A stretch of DNA of 64,000 nt from SAR202 cluster bacterium bin90. GTDB taxonomy: Bacteria; Chloroflexota; Dehalococcoidia; Lucifugimonadales; JADFKI01. Shown here one piece after another: positions 52,438 through 62,115 of the stretch. The translations under genes were made by a program, and so were the position numbers. The stretch is from contig MPND01000003.1 of NCBI GenBank assembly GCA_002238855.1, positions 62,001-126,000 of the forward strand. The letters run 5' to 3'. Numbering within the stretch: the stretch's first letter is position 1; each line of letters opens with the position of its first letter. The notes under the pieces were generated by a model. That model did not search any database, had not been told where the DNA came from, and saw nothing but the letters and a program-made list of their open reading frames with translations.

Positions 52438-53670
52438 TCAGTATAGCCGCACACGCACTGCTTCTCCCGCATACAGACCTGATTTGTCGAGCGGCACTTT
52501 CACGATACCCTCTGATCGAATGAGTGTGTAAATCAGGTTCGACTTGCCGAATATCGGCATCGCCCTTGCACATTCTCCAGTCTGATCGAGGCTTACCGGA
52601 ATGTAATCCTCCCGCCCCGCCACTGAAGGAATGTCGCGCTCGAGTGTTGCCTGAATAGTGGGGAGTGACGGAATTCTCAAGCAGCCGCCCAGGTGAAATA
52701 TTGCGGGTCGGACTAACAGATCGAATACCACCATTGCCGACACTGGGTTGCCGGGCAATCCGAATACTGGCTTGCCGTCCACAATTCCCATCACGGTCGG
52801 CTTTCCTGGCTTAATTGATATGCCATGCGCTATGACGCCAGGCTCGCCTAGGCTATCTATAACTTCGGCCGTGAGATCACGGCTGCTTACAGAGCTCCCG
52901 GCGGAGAATACCAGCGCGTCACAGGATAGCAGACCGTTAAGTGCTGCAATTCGTTGCTCCTCGAATTCGTCGGGCGCCAATGCCAGAGTTATCGGTTCGC
53001 CCCCGCATTGTTCTACAAGCGCTGAAATGGTGTATGTGTTGATATCGCGAATCTGTCCCGGGCCCACTTGTGCATCTGGCGGCACAAGTTCGTCGCCAGT
53101 TGAGATTATTCCAACCCTGGGCTTACGGCAAACGGTAATGCTTGTAACACCCTGGGCAAGCAGTCCGCCAATGTCCTGCGCTCTGACAATGCTTCCCTTT
53201 TCCAATATTGTGTCGCCCGTGCGTACGTCCTCTCCGACCTGCACGACATTCTCGCCGGGAGCGACGGCTCGCAGTACTTCAATTGCTGTCTCATCAAGCA
53301 TCTGAGTGCGTTCAACCATCACAACTGCGTCAGCGTCCCTGGCAAGCATCCCACCTGTGTACGCCTTCGCAGCTTGGCCCACAGCGAGGCGGAAGTCCGC
53401 CGCTTCGCCCATTCGCACTTCGCCAACCACTTCAAGATACGCGGGTAGGCCTTCGCTAGCGCCAAATGTGTCGCGCGACCGGACCGAATATCCGTCCATG
53501 GTTGAACGCTTAAAGGCAGGCAGGTCTTCCGGAGAGCAGATATAGTCTGCCGTGACACGCCCGAGGGCACTGCTTGTGAGCACGACATCTCTGTCGTCAA
53601 GAGGAGTCAGCATCGGCTTCAGCGCCTCAAATGCTACATCAGGAGCAAGCACATTGAAGAATTCGGGCAT
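52438..53670 (-). CDS. moeA: Molybdopterin molybdotransferase
   Basis: 410 aa. It inserts molybdate (or tungstate) into adenylylated molybdopterin. Motifs are FKRSTMDGYSVRS, GEDVRTGDTILEKG, VGIISTGDELVPPD, SAGSSVSSRDLTAEV and FGLPGNPVSAMVVFDLLV. It is a stand-alone MoeA next to a second, fused MoeA; such pairs are often explained as one for Mo and one for W. It follows fhs by about 115 bases on the same strand. Confidence 0.94.
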   Translation of the reverse strand: MPEFFNVLAPDVAFEALKPMLTPLDDRDVVLTSSALGRVTADYICSPEDLPAFKRSTMDGYSVRSRDTFGASEGLPAYLEVVGEVRMGEAADFRLAVGQAAKAYTGGMLARDADAVVMVERTQMLDETAIEVLRAVAPGENVVQVGEDVRTGDTILEKGSIVRAQDIGGLLAQGVTSITVCRKPRVGIISTGDELVPPDAQVGPGQIRDINTYTISALVEQCGGEPITLALAPDEFEEQRIAALNGLLSCDALVFSAGSSVSSRDLTAEVIDSLGEPGVIAHGISIKPGKPTVMGIVDGKPVFGLPGNPVSAMVVFDLLVRPAIFHLGGCLRIPSLPTIQATLERDIPSVAGREDYIPVSLDQTGECARAMPIFGKSNLIYTLIRSEGIVKVPLDKSGLYAGEAVRVRLY

Positions 53671-53787
53671 ATCACTCGCGCCTAGTCAGTGCGCCACAGA
53701 CATTGGGTTGAGGTCCCAATGACTAGTAACCTCTGCTGGATAATTTTTGGGACACAATTGAGCGCCTTCGGCACCCGAATGCGTGAA

Positions 53788-55410
53788 CTACAGCCCCAGA
53801 ATGTTCCCCTCAGCATCCACATCCAGCGCGCGAGGTGAACCCGGAAGGCCCGGCATTGTCATAATGCTACCTGCGATCGGGTAGATAAAACCTGCTCCAA
53901 CTGAAGCGCGCACATCATTCACCTCGAAGGTGTACCCTGACGGCCTTCCCTTCAGACGCGGGTTATGCGAAACGGAAAGATGCGTCTTGGCCATGCAAAC
54001 GGGAAGGCTGTCCCAGCCCAATTCCGTGTAGCGCCGCAGTGGCCGACGAGTGGATGGCGCCCAGGAGACATCTTCCGCGCCGTACATCTTCTGCGCTAGC
54101 GCAAGAACTTTGTCTCGAATGGAAGCGTCCTCGGGGTACATATAAGAAATTTCGGGATCATCCCCTGCTGTCGCTTCGATCACCGCTTCGGCCAGGTCAA
54201 CCCCGCCTGCCCCTCCTTCGGTGAATACGCGCGTATCCACCGCATCGAAAGCGCCTGCCTCTTTGCAGCCTTGTTTGACTATGGCGATTTCGCCTTCGGT
54301 GTCGGACGGGAACCTGTTCAGCGCGACCACGACCGGCAATCCGAATGAGCGGATCGCGCCAATGAGATGTTCCAGATTCGACATTCCCCTGCGAACTCGG
54401 TCCTCATCGGAGTCATCCAACTGACGTCTCAGCGCACCTCCGTGCGATCTCAAAGCTCGTACCGTCGCCACGATCACAGCGCCGCTCGGCTCGAGGCCGT
54501 TGAACCGCGCCTTAATGTGCATGAACTTTTCGAAGCCGAGGTCTGCGCCGAATCCAGCCTCGGTAAGAACATAGTCGGCATATCCAAGTGCAATTCTGTC
54601 GCCCATTACCGAACTGCAACCATGTGCAATATTCCCAAAGGGTCCGGCATGCACAATCACCGCCTGCCCCTCTGTCGTCTGCACAATGTTTGGCTGAATC
54701 GCATACCGGAGCAGCGACATCATCGAACCGACTGCGTTTACATCTTCAGCAGTCACCGGGTCGCCGGAATCTGTGAGCCCCACGACTATTCGGCTCAGGC
54801 GCTCACGCAGGTTTTCAAGGCTGGATGACAGGGCAAGGACAGCCATAATTTCGGACGCCGTTACGATGTCGAAGCCTGATTCCCGCATTGGCGCATTCGG
54901 TGAGCCGCCGATCCCGGAGACAATGGTGCGTAGCGCCCTGTCCTCAACATCTGTAACACGCCGCCAGGTGATGCCCTTAGGACTGAAGCCAGGAATCTGT
55001 CCACGTTGCGCTACATTGTCCGTCAATGCAGCGAGAAGGTTGTGTGCCGAGCCGACTGCATGCGCATCGCCTGTGAAGTGGATATTCACCTCATCTTGCG
55101 GCTCAACAAGGGACAGACCGCCGCCTGTACCGCCGCCCTTGATACCGAATATTGGACCCAGCGACGGTTCTCGCAACGTGGCAACGACCTTTTTCCCCAA
55201 CCTGCCGAAACCCTGCGCCATGCCCACGGTCGTGGTTGTCTTGCCCTCTCCCGCAGGAGTAGGTGTAATCCCCGTTACTACAATCAGTTTGCCGCGCTTA
55301 CCGTCTTTACGTTCGGCGCTCAGCGGAATTTTCGCCTTGAATTGTCCCTGCGGGATGAGAGTCTGCGTGTCCAGCCCTAGCTCCGCCGCAACATCCATTA
55401 TTGGACGCAT
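53788..55410 (-). CDS. fhs: Formate--tetrahydrofolate ligase
   Basis: 540 aa, full length. It makes 10-formyl-THF from formate and ATP, or runs backward to release formate with ATP gain. Motifs are TPTPAGEGKTTTTVGMAQG (ATP loop), GGGTGGGLSLVEPQDEVNIH, FTGDAHAVGSAHNLLAA and TEGGAGGVDLAEAV. It heads the block leading to formate dehydrogenase, tying folate C1 units to formate oxidation. TAGGAG lies 10 bases before the ATG. Confidence 0.97.
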   Translation of the reverse strand: MRPIMDVAAELGLDTQTLIPQGQFKAKIPLSAERKDGKRGKLIVVTGITPTPAGEGKTTTTVGMAQGFGRLGKKVVATLREPSLGPIFGIKGGGTGGGLSLVEPQDEVNIHFTGDAHAVGSAHNLLAALTDNVAQRGQIPGFSPKGITWRRVTDVEDRALRTIVSGIGGSPNAPMRESGFDIVTASEIMAVLALSSSLENLRERLSRIVVGLTDSGDPVTAEDVNAVGSMMSLLRYAIQPNIVQTTEGQAVIVHAGPFGNIAHGCSSVMGDRIALGYADYVLTEAGFGADLGFEKFMHIKARFNGLEPSGAVIVATVRALRSHGGALRRQLDDSDEDRVRRGMSNLEHLIGAIRSFGLPVVVALNRFPSDTEGEIAIVKQGCKEAGAFDAVDTRVFTEGGAGGVDLAEAVIEATAGDDPEISYMYPEDASIRDKVLALAQKMYGAEDVSWAPSTRRPLRRYTELGWDSLPVCMAKTHLSVSHNPRLKGRPSGYTFEVNDVRASVGAGFIYPIAGSIMTMPGLPGSPRALDVDAEGNILGL

Positions 55411-55488
55411 GTCTCTATGCTCCTATTTTGGGAATTCAATTAATCAGTTATTTGACCCAGCTCGAAATTTCCAGTGCTATGCACCCGC

Positions 55489-55497
55489 ATTTTAGCA
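55489..55497 (-). promoter_or_regulatory. Possible extended -10 promoter for the fhs block
   Basis: TGCTAAAAT on the minus strand, about 80 bases before fhs, is an extended -10 element without a clear -35. It is the best candidate start for the long minus-strand unit. Confidence 0.3.
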
Positions 55498-55543
55498 CAT
55501 CCGGTGCCCCAGGCTATCCGGTTCATCGTCCACAGTTAAGAGC

Positions 55544-56572
55544 CTAGTCCCAGTTGAACACCACCTTGCCGGTGGTAGCACCGTTGAACAGGGTGAACGC
55601 CTCTTCGGCCTTGTCAAGGGTGAACCGGTGGGTGATGATGTCGCTCAGCGGGATTCCCCGCTCGACTACCCAGTTCGAAAGTTCTTCCAGCACAGTCTTG
55701 CTGAATGTCCACGAACCGTAAAGATTGAGCTGTCTGTGGATAATGTCTGGGGACGGTTCGACGGTCATCGTACCACCTTCACCAACTAGGCAGGCGCGGC
55801 CCCAAATGCGCGTGCTGCGGATTGCATTGGCACGAACCTCGCCAATACCGGTCGCATCCAGGGTGCAGTCCGCTCCCCTTCCGCCTGTCAACTCGTAGAT
55901 TGCGCTCACGGGATCGTCTTGCATCGGGTCAATACTCTTCCACGCGCCCGATGCCACTGCGAGTTCGCGGCGTTCTGCCACCGGATCAACGGCAATTACC
56001 CTCGCCCCCATTTGCGCGCCAAGGAAAGTACCGCTCAGTCCAACAGGGCCTTGCCCGAATACCGCGAGAACATCGCGTCCCGATACATCAAGCCGTCGCA
56101 ACGCCTGGTATGCCGTTCCAGTGCCGCAGGCTATCGCCGCTCCTTCTTCGTAGCTGAGACCTTCCGGCATGGGAACGCACATGTAATCTTCTATGAGTTC
56201 ATAGTCGGCATTTCCGCCGTGAGCCCCTGATCCATAGACCTTCTGATATTCGCTCTGGCACAGCTGCGTCCATCCGGTCTGGCAGAATTCGCATCGCTGG
56301 CAGCCGCTATAATGATGCACCATCACACGATCTCCCACCCTCACATTCCTCACACCTGCGCCAACCTCCGCTACAATGCCGCATGGCTCATGTCCGCTAA
56401 TAATTTCTGTGCGTGGACCAAGCTCTTCAGCCGAAGAACGGTAGGGTCGCAGATCGCTACCGCACAATCCTGACGACTTCATTTCCACAACAACCTGCCC
56501 AACTCCCGGCGACGGGTCACCAAATTCCCTAATTTCCAACTTGCTTTCGCCCGTGAACACTACACCAAGCAT
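55544..56572 (-). CDS. Zinc-binding alcohol dehydrogenase family protein
   Basis: 342 aa from the ATG at 56572 with GGAGG 7 bases upstream. The catalytic zinc residues are in GLCGSDLRPY and SGHEPCGIV, and the structural zinc four-Cys loop is CQRCEFCQTGWTQLC. The cofactor motif is VFGQGPVGLSGTFLG. The acidic residue after strand 2 (AVDPVAERRE) suggests NAD. The substrate is unknown; threonine/sorbitol-type dehydrogenases are closest in outline. It is not clearly part of the formate block. Confidence 0.92.
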   Translation of the reverse strand: MLGVVFTGESKLEIREFGDPSPGVGQVVVEMKSSGLCGSDLRPYRSSAEELGPRTEIISGHEPCGIVAEVGAGVRNVRVGDRVMVHHYSGCQRCEFCQTGWTQLCQSEYQKVYGSGAHGGNADYELIEDYMCVPMPEGLSYEEGAAIACGTGTAYQALRRLDVSGRDVLAVFGQGPVGLSGTFLGAQMGARVIAVDPVAERRELAVASGAWKSIDPMQDDPVSAIYELTGGRGADCTLDATGIGEVRANAIRSTRIWGRACLVGEGGTMTVEPSPDIIHRQLNLYGSWTFSKTVLEELSNWVVERGIPLSDIITHRFTLDKAEEAFTLFNGATTGKVVFNWD

Positions 56573-56609
56573 TCTCGTACCTCCAGATAGGCCAGATTTG
56601 ACTTCGCAT

Positions 56610-57890
56610 TCATTTTGACTGCGCCATCGAGTCCGATTCGTACAGCAATGCTCCCGCGATCGAAACCACGGAACCTCCTTGTGCGTCCGCAGGGCACTGA
56701 TCATACCCCATTGATTCACCAAACAGTTCCATATTATTCAGAAATTCCAGCATCAGGTAAATCGGTGAGATGCCGCAAATGCGCCGAGAGTCAGATTCAG
56801 CTCTGGAGCGCTCAAAGAACCCCGCAGCATCGCCGTTACAGATGTCCGTCATAGATGAGCTGTCCTCCGCCGCGAGCTTCGCGCGCGCTACCGCGTCCAT
56901 CGGAGCGCTGTCGCCAAACGCCGGTCCCATGTGCGCCAGGTCTCCTGCGGCTATGACAAGAGTTTTACGCCCTGCTGTTGCATCCCTAAGGTAGTTGAGC
57001 GCGGAGGCGATACCTTGGTCTTCCGACGGGTATCCTTCGCCGGCCACAAAGTGATGTAAGGAACCGCATAGAATAGGCACTACGCTGCATGCTCGCCCGT
57101 TCAGGAAGTGATGCAGCCATACGGACGCCAACTCAATTGAATGCTCTCCGATGTGGTGTATTTCTTCTCGGAATGCCCTGCTTTCTCCAAGAACATCAGC
57201 GAGTCCATCAACAATTTCCATATCGGTTGGAAGCTCACCGTGGGGAGTGAAGTAATTCTGTCGCGTGGGAGTGATCATGCCCAGCCCGCCCGAATGGTCG
57301 GTGCCGAACACTATGACAAGTTCGACATCGTCTAGAGACGGCTTTGCCCGCTGCCACAGCTCGGAATATGTTCTGTTCCCGCGGGCGTAGTCGATGTGTG
57401 GGCATAGCATACCCACAAGCGAACCTTGGGGAGCGTCAATTCCCTGCTCAACCGTGGTCTCTGCGCAGTAATCGTCAATCAATTGCGTAAGGCCCGCTAC
57501 ATCAACGGGATAGACTGGACCGGCATGGGACGGCGGGCGATGTCTGGCAGCACGATAGCGGAGCACAACCTCCGCCGCTGCATCCTGGTAAGCGCCATTC
57601 TCAATCAGCAGCGCGTCGTCTAGCTGCTGGAGAATCTGGACGATAATATGCGCCGGCAGTGTGTCGCCGGTTCGCATAAGCAGTCCTGAGCGAAGGCCTG
57701 TCACATCGCGTGTTCCGTCACACAGCGACAGCAGAGGCGCAAGAGGCTGCGGAATGAGCGCCCCGTCCTTGGCTATGCCGAGGCTGTCGTGCAGATAGAT
57801 CATCTGCTGCCCCTGGTAGTCCACCAACTGTGGCTCCAGAAGCCTGAGTTTTGGACGGCTCGGAAGCCCACGCACCGAATCACTTGCCAA
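56610..57890 (-). CDS. MEMO1-family protein (AmmeMemoRadiSam system protein B type) with PqqD-like N-terminus
   Basis: 426 aa from a TTG at 57890 with GGAGG 9 bases ahead. Residues about 1-125 look like a PqqD-type winged helix (PLLSLCDGTRDVTGL, IILQ-type helix and LDDALLIENGAY). Residues 150-420 are the MEMO domain, with the three expected metal-site residues: His in GMLCPHIDYARG, His in VFGTDHSGGLG, Cys in RRICGISPIYLM. MEMO proteins often work with AMMECR1 and a radical SAM enzyme, neither of which is in view. Function in bacteria is unknown. Confidence 0.88.
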   Translation of the reverse strand: MASDSVRGLPSRPKLRLLEPQLVDYQGQQMIYLHDSLGIAKDGALIPQPLAPLLSLCDGTRDVTGLRSGLLMRTGDTLPAHIIVQILQQLDDALLIENGAYQDAAAEVVLRYRAARHRPPSHAGPVYPVDVAGLTQLIDDYCAETTVEQGIDAPQGSLVGMLCPHIDYARGNRTYSELWQRAKPSLDDVELVIVFGTDHSGGLGMITPTRQNYFTPHGELPTDMEIVDGLADVLGESRAFREEIHHIGEHSIELASVWLHHFLNGRACSVVPILCGSLHHFVAGEGYPSEDQGIASALNYLRDATAGRKTLVIAAGDLAHMGPAFGDSAPMDAVARAKLAAEDSSSMTDICNGDAAGFFERSRAESDSRRICGISPIYLMLEFLNNMELFGESMGYDQCPADAQGGSVVSIAGALLYESDSMAQSK

Positions 57891-58056
57891 CGCTGGTAAC
57901 CTCCGCTATTCCCATTCACCAATTCGGTTCTGCCTTGATGACGCGCTGATTATAGACCAGAAACCGGGGTATGGCTATCATTGGCAGAATTCATTTAGCA
58001 GCTCAATATTGGCGAAAACTCGCACATTGTCGCATAGAAAGCGGAGAGATCCCCTA

Positions 58057-58065
58057 TGCTATAAT
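58057..58065 (+). promoter_or_regulatory. Extended -10 promoter of prs
   Basis: TGCTATAAT, an ideal extended -10 with perfect TATAAT, about 110 bases before prs. No good -35 is present. The rest of 57891-58174 shows no gene. Confidence 0.45.
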
Positions 58066-58174
58066 TGCCGTCCGACATGGTTTTCCAATATGCTCATTAG
58101 ATGCAACATGACCGGGTCAATGGAGCGGTCCAAGTGCGGCAAATGACATGCGATGACGCTCTCAGAGGGTAGCA

Positions 58175-59137
58175 ATGCCTTTTTATGAAGACTTGAAGGT
58201 TTTTACCGGAAATGCCCACCGCAAGCTTGCGATGGACATCTGCTCATACCTCGACATTCCTCTAGGAAATTGTGAGGTGTTCAAGTTCAGCAATGACAAT
58301 ACCTTTGTCAGGATTCTTGAGAACATTCGCGAGCAGGATGTCTTCCTCGTTCAGCCCATCGCCTATCCGGTGAACGACCACCTCATGGAACTCCTGATCA
58401 TGATCGATGCCGCCAAGCGAGCGTCAGCAGGAAGAATTACCGCCGTGGTGCCCTACTTTGCGTATGCCCGGAGCGACAAGAAAGATCAGCCTCGCGTTCC
58501 AATAACGGCGCGCCTTGTCGCAAACCTCATTGAGACGGCAGGAGCAGACCGTGTGCTCACACTTGAGCTGCACGCAGGCCAGATTCAGGGATTTTTCAAC
58601 ATCCCGCTCGACGAACTTAGCGCTATCCCGCGACTTGCGCAGGACTTTAAGAATCGGGATGTCGGCAATGACATCGTCGTCGTGGCCACAGATGCCGGCG
58701 ACGCCAAGCGCGCCCGAAATATGGCTCAACGGCTTGATGCGCCACTCGCCATCGTCGAGAAGGTCCGTTTGGGTAATCAGGAGCGTGTAGAATCGACAAC
58801 GCTCATCGGCGATGTGCGGGACAAGTCTGCGATAATCGTCGACGATGAGATTGGCACTGGAGGCACCGTCATCGCCACTGCGAATACAATTCGCAGCCGG
58901 GGCGCGCGCGATATCTACTGCTACGCCGCTCATCCGGTTCTATCAGGTGAAGCAGCCCGAGTGCTAGAAAATAGCATCATTAAGGAACTTGTCGTTACAG
59001 ACTCGCTGCCCATACCAGCGGAGAAGATGGGCAAAAAGACCAGCTTGATTTCCGTTGCCCCGTTGCTTGGCGAAGCTATACAGCGTATACATAGCGGCAC
59101 ATCAGTCGGCGCGATGTTCAACGGCGGAAGCGCATAG
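58175..59137 (+). CDS. prs: Ribose-phosphate pyrophosphokinase
   Basis: 320 aa, with GAGGG before the ATG. It makes PRPP from ribose 5-phosphate and ATP for nucleotide, His and Trp synthesis. Motifs are KVFTGNAHRKLAMDICSYL, YFAYARSDKKDQPRVPITAR, LELHAGQIQGFFNIPLDEL and the PRPP loop IIVDDEIGTGGTVIATA. It is a class I enzyme of normal length. Confidence 0.95.
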   Translation: MPFYEDLKVFTGNAHRKLAMDICSYLDIPLGNCEVFKFSNDNTFVRILENIREQDVFLVQPIAYPVNDHLMELLIMIDAAKRASAGRITAVVPYFAYARSDKKDQPRVPITARLVANLIETAGADRVLTLELHAGQIQGFFNIPLDELSAIPRLAQDFKNRDVGNDIVVVATDAGDAKRARNMAQRLDAPLAIVEKVRLGNQERVESTTLIGDVRDKSAIIVDDEIGTGGTVIATANTIRSRGARDIYCYAAHPVLSGEAARVLENSIIKELVVTDSLPIPAEKMGKKTSLISVAPLLGEAIQRIHSGTSVGAMFNGGSA

Positions 59138-59220
59138 GCCTGATGCCCCGGGTCCCCGTGCATGTACCTCTTTAAGCAGCGTCATTCTCCCCTTCCCAAT
59201 GGCAGTATAAGCAGTCGCCA

Positions 59221-59247
59221 AACTCAAAATTCCATTTGAGTTATAAT
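59221..59247 (+). promoter_or_regulatory. secA promoter region with an 8-bp inverted repeat
   Basis: AACTCAAA (59221-59228) and TTTGAGTT (59235-59242) form a perfect inverted repeat that runs straight into TATAAT (59242-59247). The repeat occupies the spacer of the promoter, so a bound protein or hairpin there could control secA. The gap 59138-59369 holds no gene. Confidence 0.4.
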
Positions 59248-59369
59248 AGGCATTAAAGGCACGCTGTGCGCTTACCTGCCAGTTGCAATGACGTTAAGCG
59301 TTTGCCAGTCGCGGGAGCAAATCTCTCGGATGCGATAGCGCATCTCTTTACAACGGGGGCATATCTCTC

Positions 59370-62066
59370 ATGCTTAAATCTCTAACCAGGCTTCTTGGCG
59401 GCTCCAACGAAGGAGCGCTGAAAAAGCTGCGCCATACTGTTGACGACATCAACGATCTCGAAAGTGAGTTCCAGCGCAAATCGGACGCCGAACTTGCAAC
59501 GATGCGCTACAAATTCCTCCAGCGCCTCGAAAGTGGCGAGGAACTGGACGATATTCTACCTGAAGCATTTGCTGCTGTGCGGGAAGCCTCAAAGCGAGTG
59601 CTTAGCATGCGCCACTTCGATGTGCAGCTTATCGGCGGCATGGTGCTGCACCAGGGCAAGATTGCCGAAATGCGCACTGGTGAAGGTAAGACGCTCGTCG
59701 CCACACTGCCCGCCTATCTGAACTCTCTCGTAGGCAGCGTCCATGTCGTTACTGTCAACGACTACCTCGCTCGCAGAGATGCCCAGTGGATGGGAAAGAT
59801 CTATCACTTTCTAGGCGCATCAGTTGGTGTGCTGCAACACGATGCCGCGTACCTTTTCGATCCTGAAGCTGAAACCACAGAGCGGGGCATGGACAGTTTA
59901 CGCCGCGTGGAGCGCCGGGAGGCTTACGCTGCCGACATCACCTACGGCACAAACAACGAGTTCGGCTTCGACTACTTGCGTGACAACATGGTGATGGATA
60001 TCGAGCTGCGGGTGCAGGGCAAGCGAGACTTCTCCATCGTTGACGAGGTTGACAACATACTCATCGACGAGGCACGCACCCCGCTTATCATCAGCGGCCC
60101 ATCTCAGCAGTCGAATGACAACGAATACAGGCGCTTCGCACGAATCGCAAGAAACCTGAGTGCCGAGGATGACTTTACCGTAGATGAAAAGCATCGCACC
60201 GCCTCTCTGACGGTAGACGGCATCGCCAATCTCGAAGGAATGCTTGGCATAGACGACCTGTACCACCACAGGAACAACTATCTCGTGGGATTTGCCGAAA
60301 ACGCACTGAAAGCGCAAGCCGTATTCGAGCGCGACCGGGATTATGTTGTTCAGGATGGCCAGGTGATAATAGTCGATGAGTTCACCGGGCGTCTTATGAA
60401 CGGACGCCGCTACTCCGAGGGTCTGCACCAAGCCATTGAAGCTAAAGAAAACGTGAAAGTGCAGCAGGAGTCCGTAACCTACGCCACAATTACGCTTCAG
60501 AACTACTTCAAGCTGTACAGCAAATTGTCCGGAATGACAGGAACTGCCTCCACTGAAGGCGAGGAATTCTGGAAGATATACAAGCTCGAAGTAGTAGAGA
60601 TTCCGACAAACATGCCGATGACGCGGCAAGATGACTCAGACCTGATTTACCCTAATCAAGACGCAAAATATCGCGCTGTTGTAAGGGAAATCAAAGAGCG
60701 CAGTCAGCGGGGTCAACCTGTCCTTGTAGGCACGACAGACATCGACAAGTCAGAGTTGCTTAGCGGTCTAATGCGCAAGGCGGGCATCAAGCATGAGGTT
60801 CTCAACGCAAAGCAGCATGAACGGGAAGCCCAGATTGTCGCACAGGCAGGACGCCCTGGCGCAGTAACTGTAGCAACGAACATGGCGGGGCGAGGCACGG
60901 ACATTATACTAGGCGGCAATCCGGATGCGCTCGATCTTTCTGACAACGAATGGCAAGCGGATCACGACAAAGTCATCGCGCTTGGGGGACTGTTCATTCT
61001 GGGTACCGAACGCCATGAAGCGCGCCGCATAGATAACCAGCTACGCGGTCGCTCAGGCAGGCAGGGCGATCCAGGCCAGACTCGTTTTTATGTCGCTCTT
61101 GATGATGACCTGATGCGGCGTTTTGGCGGCGACACCATCAAGCGCTTCATGAACTGGGCAATGGAGGAAGAAGGACACATCGAGAGCAAAGCGGTCAGCA
61201 AATCTATCGAGTCGGCGCAGGTCAAGACCGAGGCCTTTCACTTCGACATTCGCAAGCATCTTGTGGATTACGATGACGTGGCAAATGCTCACCGTGATGT
61301 CATTTACAAGGAGCGAGAAAAGGTTCTCGCCGGCGCCAACCTAAAAGCCAATGTTGTTGGCATGATAGAGGCAAATATTTCGGATGTATTGGACCAGTAC
61401 CTGAAGGATACTCACCCCGGTAATTGGGACGAAACAACACTCATGATGGTTGGTCAGGAACTCCGGGCAGTCATCGACTTGCCAGCCGAATTCAACGATC
61501 CCGAAGAGCTGCGGGAGTACGACTTCGAAGAAATTCACGACATCCTGACTTCACACGCCAGGTCTCTGTACGATGAGATTGAGGATGAATATGGCGCGGA
61601 GAACCTTCGGGCTCTCGAACGATTCATAATGCAAAAGGTCATTGATGACAACTGGGTAGAACACCTTACTTCAATGGAGCGATTGCGTCAGAGTATCGGC
61701 CTGGAGGCGTTTGGGCAGCGGGACCCTCTTGTAATGTACAGGCACGAGGGGCATAGAAAATTTCAAGAATTACAGGACCAAATCAGACGTGGCGACTACT
61801 ATGATGGTCAGGTAGGAGCCAAGAATAATTTCACTCTTCACTCCATCCGCAACCTCGCGCAGATAGGAGCGCAGGCGCATGCCCACGCGGCAAGAGGGAC
61901 AAATGGGACTCGCAGTAGAGGCCGCGCGGCTGTCGGACCCAGTGTCATGACCAAAGTTGTCCCCAGCGAACGTGAAGCAGTGCCCGCGGGTATCCAGAAG
62001 GTCGGCCGCAACTCGCGCTGCCCTTGTGGAAGCGGAAAGAAATACAAGCGTTGCCACGGTGCCTAG
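59370..62066 (+). CDS. secA: Preprotein translocase ATPase SecA
   Basis: 898 aa. It drives proteins through SecYEG. The motor shows MRTGEGKTLVATLPAYL (Walker A), VHVVTVNDYLARRDAQWMG, FSIVDEVDNILIDEARTPL (DEAD-type box), GTASTEGEEFWKIYKL, and the RGSGRQGDPG-like RGRSGRQGDPGQTRFYVALD. A helical scaffold and wing follow. The C-terminus ends in a SEC-C zinc motif (CPCGSGKKYKRCHG). The full domain set is present. Confidence 0.98.
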   Translation: MLKSLTRLLGGSNEGALKKLRHTVDDINDLESEFQRKSDAELATMRYKFLQRLESGEELDDILPEAFAAVREASKRVLSMRHFDVQLIGGMVLHQGKIAEMRTGEGKTLVATLPAYLNSLVGSVHVVTVNDYLARRDAQWMGKIYHFLGASVGVLQHDAAYLFDPEAETTERGMDSLRRVERREAYAADITYGTNNEFGFDYLRDNMVMDIELRVQGKRDFSIVDEVDNILIDEARTPLIISGPSQQSNDNEYRRFARIARNLSAEDDFTVDEKHRTASLTVDGIANLEGMLGIDDLYHHRNNYLVGFAENALKAQAVFERDRDYVVQDGQVIIVDEFTGRLMNGRRYSEGLHQAIEAKENVKVQQESVTYATITLQNYFKLYSKLSGMTGTASTEGEEFWKIYKLEVVEIPTNMPMTRQDDSDLIYPNQDAKYRAVVREIKERSQRGQPVLVGTTDIDKSELLSGLMRKAGIKHEVLNAKQHEREAQIVAQAGRPGAVTVATNMAGRGTDIILGGNPDALDLSDNEWQADHDKVIALGGLFILGTERHEARRIDNQLRGRSGRQGDPGQTRFYVALDDDLMRRFGGDTIKRFMNWAMEEEGHIESKAVSKSIESAQVKTEAFHFDIRKHLVDYDDVANAHRDVIYKEREKVLAGANLKANVVGMIEANISDVLDQYLKDTHPGNWDETTLMMVGQELRAVIDLPAEFNDPEELREYDFEEIHDILTSHARSLYDEIEDEYGAENLRALERFIMQKVIDDNWVEHLTSMERLRQSIGLEAFGQRDPLVMYRHEGHRKFQELQDQIRRGDYYDGQVGAKNNFTLHSIRNLAQIGAQAHAHAARGTNGTRSRGRAAVGPSVMTKVVPSEREAVPAGIQKVGRNSRCPCGSGKKYKRCHGA

Positions 62067-62115
62067 CCTGTCGTCGTGCTTATGAATTTACTGTGAAACA
62101 CTTCTGGATAATGCG

